A DNA stretch of 58,610 bases from a virus. The stretch covers positions 1 through 58,610 of the IMG/VR virus record IMGVR_UViG_3300046007_005839; one strand, written 5' to 3'. The position numbers were made by a program, and so were the translations under genes. Within the stretch, counting starts at the first letter, position 1, and every line of letters begins with the position of its first letter. Below, one piece after another: positions 32,150-39,482 of the stretch. The notes beneath the pieces were generated by a model. It was not told the origin of the DNA. It saw only the letters and a list, made by a program, of their open reading frames with translations, and made no database searches.

Positions 32150-34318
32150 ATGAACATATTCTCAACGCCAAGCGGAGTAAAGAAAGCTCCTGTTCAAACC
32201 GAACAATATACAAGCAAAGAGGACAGACTACAACAGACCGCCCTCACGACCGCAAGATCGCAGGCGAAGAAGCTCACTGACCTCTATCGCCGTGAGCCTT
32301 TTGAGTGGGAGTTTCTGCAGCGTGAATTGAATCTCGCCACTATCCCATCCATCAAGCTCGACTATGCCACGCTGCTGGGGTTTCTACAGGGCTGGGTTAA
32401 TCAAGCGCCCTTGCGCCAACAACGAGAAGCTATTCGCCTCGCCGAGGAGGCCGCTCTTCGAGAAAAAAGAACCTACAGCACAATCGACATCAAGCTCCCA
32501 AACGGCCTAGACTTCAAGCCCCAGCAGAAGAAAGCTATCGCGGCCTTGCTCGATGTCTTGTACAAAGACAACCTCAACGGCGCACTTGTCCCACTCGGCA
32601 CCGGCAAAGGTAAGTCATGGATCGCCGCTGGTCTCGCACTGTGGCTACAGAAGCATGATCCGCAGAAGTTCTGTAACTTTCTCGGTCTCTTTCCGCCCAT
32701 CCTAATCATCACCAAGAAGTCTGTGGTGCTAGACTTCAGAGACACTCTCAAAAAACTAGGCCTTGAATCTGTCGGACTCGCTGTCGATGTATGGTCATAC
32801 AACGAAGTCTTCTCTACGAAGAACAAGAACTTCTTTAAGGAAGAAACCACGGAGATCTTCGGTCAGTCCACAAAGGTCATTCGTTTCAATCTCCCAGAAC
32901 AAGCAGCACCAAGACTCATCATTCTCGACGAGTGTCAAGAGATCAAGAAGGAGAAGTCAAAGCGCACTAAATATCTCGAAGCATTCCTTCAGTTCCCATC
33001 TATCAAATGGGTCTTCACATCGGCCACGCCCGCGGTCACAGTATGGGACACGATGTTCATGACCCTCGCAATGGGTGTGACTTATGGCGCTCGCCATGTC
33101 TCACGGGAAACCTTTCCCGAATTTGCACGCACTCTAACTCTCGGAGCAGATCCCCGTCAAGCTAACGCGGCCGCCCTCGAACGCTGGGGCGCAGCGATTG
33201 GGGATCGCTTTGTCAAGCCGCCGGGCGATCCTCAAAAGGTCAAGGCTCTTAACAAAGTCAAACTCTTCGAGATCACCGACGAGGCCAACAAGAACATGCT
33301 CAAGAACGCGATGAAGAATTATCTTGAGGCATTGGAAAGAACAGGCCGCTCAATAGATCCACAAGGTCAAGTCATGGTCGCCTTCATGGTCATGGCCCGA
33401 GCGGCAGAGCTTGCGACCGTAGACACATGGGTCGCCGACGCAATTCATGCCCATCAAAACGGCTACGCGCCAGTCATTGCCATTCGTTTCGTCGAGACTC
33501 TGAAGGAGCTTGTGATGAAGCTCTGTGAGTCTGAGTATTTCAAGAGTAAGAACCTCACAAAACAAAAAATCTCTCTAATCTGGGGCGGCAATCGAGAGAT
33601 CAAGCCCGAAGAACTCTTGCCCGAGACACGCGCCGCAGAGATCGCTGCGAAGATGGGCATGTGGATTCTCGACAATCCAGACGAGGCCCGTAAGCCTAAA
33701 GCAGATGACATCGGCATCACGAAGGAAGAGTTCCGCTCATTCCATAAGGGCATCAAGTACACCTCGGAGAGAATCTTCCGAGAGATGACGAAGGATGCAT
33801 TCGCCGCGAGGAATGAGAAGCTTCGAGAGATGAAGCTACACAATCAGAACCAGAAAGAACGCCACGAAAACGTGCAAGACTTTCTCAACGGCGCGACTGA
33901 GTTCTGTATCTATACCTTGTCAAGCGGTGGCACAGGTATCTCGCTCGACCATCGCTACGCCCACACTCGGCCGCGTGATGTCATGAGCACGATGACTTAT
34001 TGGGCAGAGGAATTTGCACAGGCACTTGGTCGCTGCGTGCGTATCACCACACTCACCGACACACGACAGAGTATCTATGTTCCCGAAGGCACAATCCTCA
34101 GCGACCACATGGCGCCGAAGTTGGCGAGGAAACTCAAGTCAGTCGATGCCATTGGCTCATCGAACGTGGACCTTGCAGGCGAGCTAGAGAAAGCCCTGCG
34201 CGACAAGGCCACTGTGATTAAACTAACCGCCGAAGATCTTACAGCCTCCGAGTCTTCAGGCGTCGTCGAGGTGGAGGAAGAAGATGACGATGAAGAAGAA
34301 CTTGTAGAGACTAACTAA
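32150..34318 (+). CDS. SF2 helicase (strawberry-notch-like, 722 aa)
   Basis: Motif I PLGTGKGKS near residues 148-156, motif Ia LIITKKSVVLDF, motif II LDECQ at about 259-263, motif III TSATP at about 290-294, motif V SSGGTGISL and motif VI QALGRCVR in the last 130 residues. The DECQ/GTGKGKS forms and the GTGISLDHR motif resemble the large phage SF2 helicases related to strawberry notch. Predicted to move on or unwind duplex DNA during replication or transcription. The acidic C-terminal tail is unusual. It is in the rpoN operon. Confidence 0.85.
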   Translation: MNIFSTPSGVKKAPVQTEQYTSKEDRLQQTALTTARSQAKKLTDLYRREPFEWEFLQRELNLATIPSIKLDYATLLGFLQGWVNQAPLRQQREAIRLAEEAALREKRTYSTIDIKLPNGLDFKPQQKKAIAALLDVLYKDNLNGALVPLGTGKGKSWIAAGLALWLQKHDPQKFCNFLGLFPPILIITKKSVVLDFRDTLKKLGLESVGLAVDVWSYNEVFSTKNKNFFKEETTEIFGQSTKVIRFNLPEQAAPRLIILDECQEIKKEKSKRTKYLEAFLQFPSIKWVFTSATPAVTVWDTMFMTLAMGVTYGARHVSRETFPEFARTLTLGADPRQANAAALERWGAAIGDRFVKPPGDPQKVKALNKVKLFEITDEANKNMLKNAMKNYLEALERTGRSIDPQGQVMVAFMVMARAAELATVDTWVADAIHAHQNGYAPVIAIRFVETLKELVMKLCESEYFKSKNLTKQKISLIWGGNREIKPEELLPETRAAEIAAKMGMWILDNPDEARKPKADDIGITKEEFRSFHKGIKYTSERIFREMTKDAFAARNEKLREMKLHNQNQKERHENVQDFLNGATEFCIYTLSSGGTGISLDHRYAHTRPRDVMSTMTYWAEEFAQALGRCVRITTLTDTRQSIYVPEGTILSDHMAPKLARKLKSVDAIGSSNVDLAGELEKALRDKATVIKLTAEDLTASESSGVVEVEEEDDDEEELVETN

Positions 34319-34323
34319 AACAT

Positions 34324-34608
34324 ATGAGCTATGAATGGAAACCAACAGGTGGCCCTAAGTGCCCGGGCTGTGGCCAACTGGAAACAATAAATCAATACAA
34401 GCATATCCAATGGCGCTGTGGATCTCGATGGACTGATGACGAGAAGACAGACTTCCTACAATCAAACCGCTGTCAACGCTATGAACTCGACACCTTGCAC
34501 GCAAAGATAAAACAACTATCAGACAACATCGAATCATATCAAAAAGAAATCAAACGACAAGAAGCGTTCAAATATATACCTCCAGTCGGTATAAGATTAA
34601 AGGACTAA
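34324..34608 (+). CDS. Zinc-ribbon and coiled-coil protein (94 aa)
   Basis: Residues 12-50 contain CPGCGQLETINQYKHIQWRC and a later Cys, a probable zinc ribbon (CxxC...C...C). The second half is a helical coiled coil (LHAKIKQLSDNIESYQKEIK). It starts in the shared AACATATG context. Confidence 0.6.
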   Translation: MSYEWKPTGGPKCPGCGQLETINQYKHIQWRCGSRWTDDEKTDFLQSNRCQRYELDTLHAKIKQLSDNIESYQKEIKRQEAFKYIPPVGIRLKD

Positions 34609-34617
34609 CTAAAACAT

Positions 34618-34935
34618 ATGCCCCTAAAAAAATCAACACACATCACACGCAGCAACTATTATCTCACGCTCGAAGAGAAACTAAAGATTCGAGACTACAT
34701 CCACGCACATCCCGGCATGCCTTATCAAAAGATCGGCGATCACTTTGGGATCTCGCGGGGCACAGTATCAAACATCAACCGCATTCCTTATCATAAGGAA
34801 CACTACGAGAAGATGATCTTTCAGTTGACGAATCATAACAACATTATCTCTGCAAACATGGCGGCAATGGGTAGACAAATCATATTACTAAAAAGAAAGC
34901 TACAAGAATATGAGCAAGTTCCACCAGCGCGGTGA
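34618..34935 (+). CDS. HTH DNA-binding protein (105 aa)
   Basis: Residues about 16-52 read LTLEEKLKIRDYIHAHPGMP then YQKIGDHFGISRGTVSNINR, a standard helix-turn-helix of the kind found in HTH-only phage proteins and transposase N-termini. A helical tail follows. It lies two genes upstream of the sigma-54 activator ATPase, so it could supply the DNA-binding function the ATPase lacks. Confidence 0.65.
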   Translation: MPLKKSTHITRSNYYLTLEEKLKIRDYIHAHPGMPYQKIGDHFGISRGTVSNINRIPYHKEHYEKMIFQLTNHNNIISANMAAMGRQIILLKRKLQEYEQVPPAR

Positions 34936-35092
34936 ACAATACGTTAGTAAATACAAACTCGGCTCGCTCGACGAGGAGTATCTTAACAGAGAAGAGATGG
35001 CCGCCGCGCGCAAGGCTATCATGAATTACAAACTAAAAGATCCCGGGCCGTCTTTGTATAGAAAGAAACCTAAGAATAAAAAGAAAAAATGA
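34910..35092 (+). CDS. Small basic protein (60 aa)
   Basis: Begins MSKFHQRGEQYVSKYKLGSL and ends with a Lys-rich tail (KKPKNKKKK). It overlaps the HTH gene by 26 bases and the activator gene by four. Function unknown. Confidence 0.5.
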   Translation: MSKFHQRGEQYVSKYKLGSLDEEYLNREEMAAARKAIMNYKLKDPGPSLYRKKPKNKKKK

Positions 35093-35937
35093 ACATCCAC
35101 GCAAACGTCCTTAACACCGCAGCCGCCGACAGCTTCCTCGATAACATCCGCAAGGATGTCCTCAAGATCACAGGCGATGCGCTGAAAGATAGCAGTATCC
35201 ACAACGTCGCATCATGCTATGCCACGCAAGACCCAGCGACTAAGAGAATGCTCACGGCCGCAATAACCTACGCCGAAGAGAGCCTTCAGAAATATAACGT
35301 CTTGATTGAGGGACCTTCAGGTACGGGTAAGGAGTTAGTTGCAAAGATCCTTGCCCACAAACGCAAGCCTCTAAAGGCTATGAACATGGCTGGCTTGACT
35401 GATACACTCTTTCAAAGCGAGCTCTTTGGCTACATGCCCGGTGCATTTACCGGCGCTAAATCAAGAGGCGACGTGGGCTTTCTCCGTGCAGTCGGCAAGG
35501 GCACTGCTTTCCTCGACGAGATAGGCGAGTTGCCATTGGCACATCAAGCAAAGTTGTTGCGTGTGTTGCAGGATAAAACCGTATTGCCCGTCGGGGCTGT
35601 TGATCCTGTGCCGATTCAATGTAGGTTTGTCTTTGCGACAAACAGAGATCTCCTCAAGATGGTAAAAGAGGGGAGCTTCCGAGAGGATCTTTACTTCCGA
35701 ATCAACGAACTCGGACTGAAGACTTTCTCTCTACAACAAAGAGGTGTGCAGGAAATCCGCTGTGTCGCCTCGGCGATTATCACAGAAGAAAACTGGACAC
35801 CTCTCGGCGAAAGGGAACACTTCGGCGACGAGACATTCTCCTTTGGGAATGTACGGGCGCTGAGAAACTTGCTACTCAAACGTGAACTTGGGGAACTAGA
35901 ACTACCTGAATATGAAACCTTTAACAAACTTGACTAA
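35089..35937 (+). CDS. Sigma-54 activator AAA+ ATPase (282 aa)
   Basis: Walker A GPSGTGKE at 75-82, the sigma-54-contacting loop GAFTGA at 118-123 (in GYMPGAFTGAKSRG), Walker B FLDE at 141-144, sensor I FATNRD at 182-187, arginine-finger region FREDLYFRI at 197-205 and sensor II GNVRALRN at 253-260. These make it a bacterial enhancer-binding-protein ATPase that opens sigma-54 promoters. The protein has only about 60 residues before the AAA+ domain, with no recognisable receiver, PAS or GAF domain, and stops 22 residues after sensor II, so the C-terminal Fis-type DNA-binding helix-turn-helix is missing. Residues 211-250 are short compared with the usual lid. Confidence 0.95.
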   Translation: MNIHANVLNTAAADSFLDNIRKDVLKITGDALKDSSIHNVASCYATQDPATKRMLTAAITYAEESLQKYNVLIEGPSGTGKELVAKILAHKRKPLKAMNMAGLTDTLFQSELFGYMPGAFTGAKSRGDVGFLRAVGKGTAFLDEIGELPLAHQAKLLRVLQDKTVLPVGAVDPVPIQCRFVFATNRDLLKMVKEGSFREDLYFRINELGLKTFSLQQRGVQEIRCVASAIITEENWTPLGEREHFGDETFSFGNVRALRNLLLKRELGELELPEYETFNKLD

Positions 35938-36085
35938 AGAAAAGAGACCCGTCGCTAAGATGTTTGTAGTCAGTGATGAGACACATCGTAGGCTGAAGGA
36001 GTATGCAGTTAAGAAAGGTTACAAATTGCAGTACGTTGCGGACGAAGCAATTGCAGAATATCTAAAGAGACAGGAGGGGAAATGA
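35912..36085 (+). CDS. Ribbon-helix-helix DNA-binding protein overlapping the activator gene (57 aa)
   Basis: From ATG 35912, MKPLTNLTKEKRPVAKMFVV then SDETHRRLKEYAVKKGYKLQ and YVADEAIAEYLKRQEGK: a short strand followed by two helices, as in Arc/MetJ-type or plasmid ribbon-helix-helix proteins that bind DNA as dimers. It overlaps the activator gene by 26 bases, so the two products are probably made together. I infer that it may bring the ATPase to DNA, or regulate it. Confidence 0.65.
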   Translation: MKPLTNLTKEKRPVAKMFVVSDETHRRLKEYAVKKGYKLQYVADEAIAEYLKRQEGK

Positions 36086-36138
36086 CTAAAGAACAAAGCC
36101 AAGGAGGCCAAGCCGTGAACCCTAACAATAAAAACTAA
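36082..36138 (+). CDS. Possible 18-residue peptide
   Basis: ATG at 36082 overlaps the previous stop (ATGA) and follows AGGAGG (36072-36077), one of the few Shine-Dalgarno-like sequences here. It reads MTKEQSQGGQAVNPNNKN and ends two bases before the next gene. It may be a translation-coupling leader rather than a gene. Confidence 0.2.
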   Translation: MTKEQSQGGQAVNPNNKN

Positions 36139-36140
36139 CT

Positions 36141-36800
36141 ATGAACATATTCAATCCCTCAAATCAACAACCCCAACACGACCCAGCCGCGCTGCTCAAA
36201 CAAGCAGACAGCATTCTCAACAAGACAGAGCGCAAGCAAGGCTGGCCATACTACGACATCAAGCATGCGATTCAATTCGCGCAGTTGGTGATTAAGCTCT
36301 CTAAGATCCCTTCGAAGAAAGCCACCATCAATTCCCTAACCCTCAGACAACAACCTCAAACCATACGCGCTCGCCTCTCACAAGGCAAAGCATTCATCAA
36401 CGACAAGGGCGTCGGGGTTCTTCAAGGCACAATCGACCCTGATGATATTCCTATCGTCGATGAGCTGAAAGAAAAAGTGCACATCTCAGTGCGTAAAGTA
36501 AATCTTGTCATTGAGATTCTTGAACCAATCGAAAACATTCTCGACGCAATGACTCCGCTCTTGGGCGGCACAGACGAAGAACCCTTTACCTTCAACGAAG
36601 AAGTCTTCCGCGAAGAGATCATCTCATTCGTCAACAGTGGCGAGGTGGGAAGTCAGGCAAGCTGGCAGAATTACACAAGCAGCGCAGAGAAGTTCGCCCG
36701 GCAGCTCGCCATGCAAGACAACACAATCATCATCGAGACAACTCCCAACGAACTCATCGCGATGAAGATGAGCGAGGAGATGTTGAAAGGATTAGAATAA
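36141..36800 (+). CDS. Unknown protein (219 aa)
   Basis: The protein begins MNIFNPSNQQPQHDPAALLK and is mainly helical, with an acidic patch (GGTDEEPFTFNEEVFREEII). The MNIF opening is shared with the helicase (MNIFSTPSG), so a common short tag is possible. No family recognised. Confidence 0.65.
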   Translation: MNIFNPSNQQPQHDPAALLKQADSILNKTERKQGWPYYDIKHAIQFAQLVIKLSKIPSKKATINSLTLRQQPQTIRARLSQGKAFINDKGVGVLQGTIDPDDIPIVDELKEKVHISVRKVNLVIEILEPIENILDAMTPLLGGTDEEPFTFNEEVFREEIISFVNSGEVGSQASWQNYTSSAEKFARQLAMQDNTIIIETTPNELIAMKMSEEMLKGLE

Positions 36801-37003
36801 TGAAAGAAGAAACTAAATGGGTCATCAATCCCGAGTGGGAAAAACTTGGACCAGAACACGACATACACTTTCCATGCCTTGATCCAAACGAGTATCAAGA
36901 ATTTAACATAGGCCCCGAACCACAAAATCTACAGTGCAAATCTTCCTCCCATATCCCGACATCGAACAAAGCGCCCGCGTGCTCGACACCCAGCGCCTCA
37001 TGA
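36800..37003 (+). CDS. Small unknown protein (67 aa)
   Basis: Begins MKEETKWVINPEWEKLGPEH. It starts at the stop of the previous gene and its last 23 residues are read in another frame from the next gene, where the sequence becomes low-complexity Ser/Pro. The first 45 residues look protein-like, the last part less so. Function unknown. Confidence 0.45.
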   Translation: MKEETKWVINPEWEKLGPEHDIHFPCLDPNEYQEFNIGPEPQNLQCKSSSHIPTSNKAPACSTPSAS

Positions 37004-37347
37004 AGCAGCGCGTCGAGTCTCTTCAAATCCTCAACACCCTGCAAGGTAAGTCAACTGGCTGGCGCAGTCATCCCGCTGTGCGCATGGTAAAGAACTATCC
37101 CGCTTGGCTCTGTCTATACTCCATCAAGATCTGCCAAGAAGCTCGCCGCCGGGGCTATCAAGATAATCTACTTCCTCATTTCGAGAAAGAGATCCTAACA
37201 TATCCTTACATCATCCAGCCTCATTGGCTCGGCTCTTATCTACACAAGACACATCAGAGTAATCTGATCCGCAAGAAAGCAGACTATTACAGACCACACT
37301 TTCCAAATGTCCCCGATAACCTGCCATACTTCTGGCCACCGCTATGA
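36934..37347 (+). CDS. Pyrimidine-dimer-glycosylase-like protein (137 aa)
   Basis: MQIFLPYPDIEQSARVLDTQ then RLMKQRVESLQILNTLQGKS and WRSHPAVRMVKNYPAWLCLY match the phage/bacterial MSMEG_6728-type family (MQTFLPYPDF..SAxxLDxxRLxKQRVExxQIL...HPAVxMW) annotated as pyrimidine dimer DNA glycosylase. The role would be repair of UV damage. The family function is inferred by others from distant similarity to T4 endonuclease V, so activity is not certain. Confidence 0.75.
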   Translation: MQIFLPYPDIEQSARVLDTQRLMKQRVESLQILNTLQGKSTGWRSHPAVRMVKNYPAWLCLYSIKICQEARRRGYQDNLLPHFEKEILTYPYIIQPHWLGSYLHKTHQSNLIRKKADYYRPHFPNVPDNLPYFWPPL

Positions 37348-37790
37348 AATCTCTTATGCTCTCTATAGTATTTTTCACAGCAGAAACAACACTCATCGCC
37401 CTGCAGCAAGACTTCGACGCGAAGCTTCGGGCAATCAGTCAGATCGAATCTAACGACAACGACAAAGCGAAAGGCCGCAATGGTGAACTCTCAAGATATC
37501 AACTCAAGCGCGCAGTCTGGCGCCAGCATTTCCCTTCTGAAAAAGATAGCCGCCATATTCCAACCGAAGCGCGGCGCTGTGCTAAGGCGCATCTATGCTG
37601 GCTTGAACTCAGACTTTGCCTCGCCCAGCGAAAGAACACTCCAGATCCAAGGGATGTTTACGCCGCATGGAATATCGGACTTGAAGCTTTCGCCCGGCGA
37701 GATTACGACTTTGATAGACTCCCCGCTAACATCAGAAAAAGATCGGAAAGATTTAATAACTTATACGCAGAGTTCAGAAATAATCAATGA
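37344..37790 (+). CDS. Secreted lysozyme/transglycosylase-like protein (148 aa)
   Basis: A hydrophobic start (MKSLMLSIVFFTAETTLIA) suggests a signal or anchor. Then LRAISQIESNDNDKAKGRNG and ELSRYQLKRAVWRQHF follow the lytic-transglycosylase pattern (xxIESxxNxxAxGxxGExSRYQLxxxVW), with the Glu in QIES as likely catalytic acid. AWNIGLEAFARRDYDFDRLP fits the substrate-cleft end of such folds. It is a candidate endolysin, though it lies far from the holin/spanin cassette and on the other strand. Confidence 0.75.
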   Translation: MKSLMLSIVFFTAETTLIALQQDFDAKLRAISQIESNDNDKAKGRNGELSRYQLKRAVWRQHFPSEKDSRHIPTEARRCAKAHLCWLELRLCLAQRKNTPDPRDVYAAWNIGLEAFARRDYDFDRLPANIRKRSERFNNLYAEFRNNQ

Positions 37791-37791
37791 T

Positions 37792-38001
37792 ATGAGTGCC
37801 ACACCAAACAACGAAGGAGTTACATATGCAACCGCCAGAGAAGAAGCTAATCCTCCAAGAGAGTATTACTTCTATTGCTACAAATACAGCATGAATGGCA
37901 CATGGTTCTCGACCATGCTCTACGACAGCCCGGCAAAAGCAGCGGAAAGCATGACGGATAAAGCAATCATCCGAACAAAACTCTGCTGTGTTGTTCTATG
38001 A
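37792..38001 (+). CDS. Small unknown protein (69 aa)
   Basis: From ATG 37792 it reads MSATPNNEGVTYATAREEAN then PPREYYFYCYKYSMNGTWFS, an aromatic-rich, probably beta fold. The frame is open further upstream (from 37480), but that part lies inside the lysozyme-like gene and has no protein-like pattern. The ATG starts right after the lysozyme stop. Confidence 0.55.
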   Translation: MSATPNNEGVTYATAREEANPPREYYFYCYKYSMNGTWFSTMLYDSPAKAAESMTDKAIIRTKLCCVVL

Positions 38002-38004
38002 CTT

Positions 38005-38226
38005 ATGAGTAACTCCTCTCTTAATGAACTCGATCTCCTTCTCGGCCTCCCTAAACCCGTCGAAGAGATGACAGACAAAGAGCTTGAGAAGTTCCTGCTC
38101 AAGCATTTCCCTCACACGCGCCCAACCGGCACCGATCTCGCTTCCCTCCTAAACGACCCTCTGCTAAAAGGCATAGACGTTCAAGCCATCATCAATCAAA
38201 CTCAAAACTTCAAGCTGAAGAAGTGA
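38005..38226 (+). CDS. Small unknown protein (73 aa)
   Basis: Begins MSNSSLNELDLLLGLPKPVE; helical and acidic in the first half. It ends four bases into the next gene. No family recognised. Confidence 0.55.
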   Translation: MSNSSLNELDLLLGLPKPVEEMTDKELEKFLLKHFPHTRPTGTDLASLLNDPLLKGIDVQAIINQTQNFKLKK

Positions 38227-38411
38227 AAGTTTCAAAGAAAAAACGCCCCGGTAATAATGCATGTAAGCCAGTCATCTGTCTTGAGACCGGCAAAGAATAT
38301 CCTTCTGCCAAAGCCGCAGCCTTATCTCTTAAAGTAAATCCAGCCGCAGTGTCTCAGCAAATCTATCGCGGCCAGAAATGCCGGGGCTTTACTTTCAAAT
38401 ATAAAAAATAA
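38223..38411 (+). CDS. NUMOD1-like small DNA-binding protein (62 aa)
   Basis: Residues 17-60, KPVICLETGKEYPSAKAAAL then SLKVNPAAVSQQIYRGQKCR, match the NUMOD1-type motif (xVxxxxTGxxFxSxxxAAxxLxVxxxxIxxxxxG) common at the ends of homing endonucleases. Here it stands alone with no HNH or GIY-YIG domain, so it may be a free DNA-binding protein or a remnant of a homing gene. It lies directly upstream of the three-way-junction RNA candidate. Confidence 0.65.
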   Translation: MKVSKKKRPGNNACKPVICLETGKEYPSAKAAALSLKVNPAAVSQQIYRGQKCRGFTFKYKK

Positions 38412-38415
38412 TTTT

Positions 38416-38494
38416 GAGCTACTCAGTGCGTTCTGCAAGCTGTTCTTGCAGCAGGGTTTATAGGTTTCCCCTGGGACGGCGCGCTGGGTAGCTC
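38416..38494 (+). ncRNA. Compact three-way-junction RNA candidate
   Basis: GAGCTACTCAGTGCG (38416-38430) pairs fully with CGCGCTGGGTAGCTC (38480-38494): 15 base pairs, two of them G-T. The closed 49 bases hold two more hairpins, CTGCAAG/CTTGCAG (38433-38439 with 38445-38451) and CAGGG/CCCTG (38452-38456 with 38469-38473). That makes a 79-base three-way junction in a gene gap of 133 bases. A pyrimidine tract follows. Not a tRNA: the helix lengths are wrong. Could be a stable small RNA, a leader element of the next operon or a processing site. Confidence 0.65.
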
Positions 38495-38532
38495 TTTCTT
38501 TCTCTTTCTTTTCTTTCTTTTCTTTCTTTTCC
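38491..38532 (+). repeat. Polypyrimidine CTTT/CTTTT tract
   Basis: About 40 bases of almost pure C/T on the plus strand, mainly CTTTT and CTTT repeats, directly after the three-way junction and 13 bases before the nuclease start codon. It can act as a terminator tail after the strong stem, or as a ribosome- or protein-binding tract. Confidence 0.7.
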
Positions 38533-38544
38533 CTAAATAATATA

Positions 38545-39471
38545 ATGAAAATAACATACAAAGACTTGCCCCATGAAGGCATTCCATCCGTTATCCCAAT
38601 CAACGCAAGCGGCCTAAAGATCTCAGCCTGTCCGCGGCGCTGGTTCTTTACAGTCTTCCTCGGCCTTAAACCCGCCGAAGATATCACCGCCTTGACTGTC
38701 GGCAAGATTATTCACAAGTTCGCAGAGAACGTAGCCTTTGACCGGAGCGGAGAGAAGTGGCAAGAAGCCTGTCTCGAAGCCTTCAAAGCCGCGAAGGAAA
38801 AGAACCTTCCCACTAAAGATCAAGATCAGATTCGGAAGGCTTTGACTGCGGCGCCTTTGTCTTCTCTCCCAATGCCCCTCAAGTTTGGCGATAATCGCGG
38901 GGCTGAGTTTCACTTCAACATCCCAGTCGTCGACCGCCCGGGCTTCGCTTATGTGGGCACCGTTGACGTTCTCTCTGCCACGCCCGCCGGGATCGTGCAG
39001 ATCACAGACTATAAGACAACGCGCAAGTACGCGTTCAAAGACGCAGTCGCAGGCTATGAAGGCGACACGCAGTTCTCTTTCTACTACTACATCTTCCAGA
39101 AGTTCGCTTATGAGATCTTCAAAGACGACATCAACTATGCAAACTCTGCATGGTATCGTCGCATGGTCATAAGGACTCTCATTGTCCAGATCTCTCTTCC
39201 TTCTCCAGCATGGCGCCTTGGTCCAGACTGGAGCTTCACTGAAGAACAACTCGCTGAGTTCGATTCGGAAGTCAAAGATCGCATCGAGACTTTCTCCAAA
39301 GACATTAACGAAGCCTTGGCCCACGATAAGCTCCCGCCGCCTAGTGGCAAAGCGTGCAATGCCTGCCCGAGCTGTCCCTTCAAGCGAATCTGCTTTGCGC
39401 AGAACGCTGTGCAGCTTGAACTCTTTTTGTCGGAGTGCTCAATAACTAAGTACGAGCCTTTGACTTGGTAA
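38545..39471 (+). CDS. RecB/Cas4-like PD-(D/E)XK nuclease (308 aa)
   Basis: An N-terminal SACPRRWFF with one Cys, GKIIHKFAE, the nuclease core GTVDVL followed by ITDYKTT (Asp and Asp-x-Lys), and a C-terminal cluster ACNACPSCPFKRICF give the layout of Cas4/AddB-type exonucleases with an iron-sulfur site (one Cys early, three late). It would process DNA ends for recombination. The next gene is a Sak4-like recombinase, a typical phage pair. Confidence 0.85.
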   Translation: MKITYKDLPHEGIPSVIPINASGLKISACPRRWFFTVFLGLKPAEDITALTVGKIIHKFAENVAFDRSGEKWQEACLEAFKAAKEKNLPTKDQDQIRKALTAAPLSSLPMPLKFGDNRGAEFHFNIPVVDRPGFAYVGTVDVLSATPAGIVQITDYKTTRKYAFKDAVAGYEGDTQFSFYYYIFQKFAYEIFKDDINYANSAWYRRMVIRTLIVQISLPSPAWRLGPDWSFTEEQLAEFDSEVKDRIETFSKDINEALAHDKLPPPSGKACNACPSCPFKRICFAQNAVQLELFLSECSITKYEPLTW

Positions 39472-39482
39472 AAATAAAACAT

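Noticed and set aside
37480-37791. Upstream part of the 173-residue ORF ending at 38001
   Set aside because: It lies wholly inside the lysozyme-like gene and looks like out-of-frame text. Only the part from the ATG at 37792 is kept.
38416-38494. tRNA gene
   Set aside because: The outer stem is 15 bp instead of 7, there is no TTCGANTC-like arm and only two inner hairpins.
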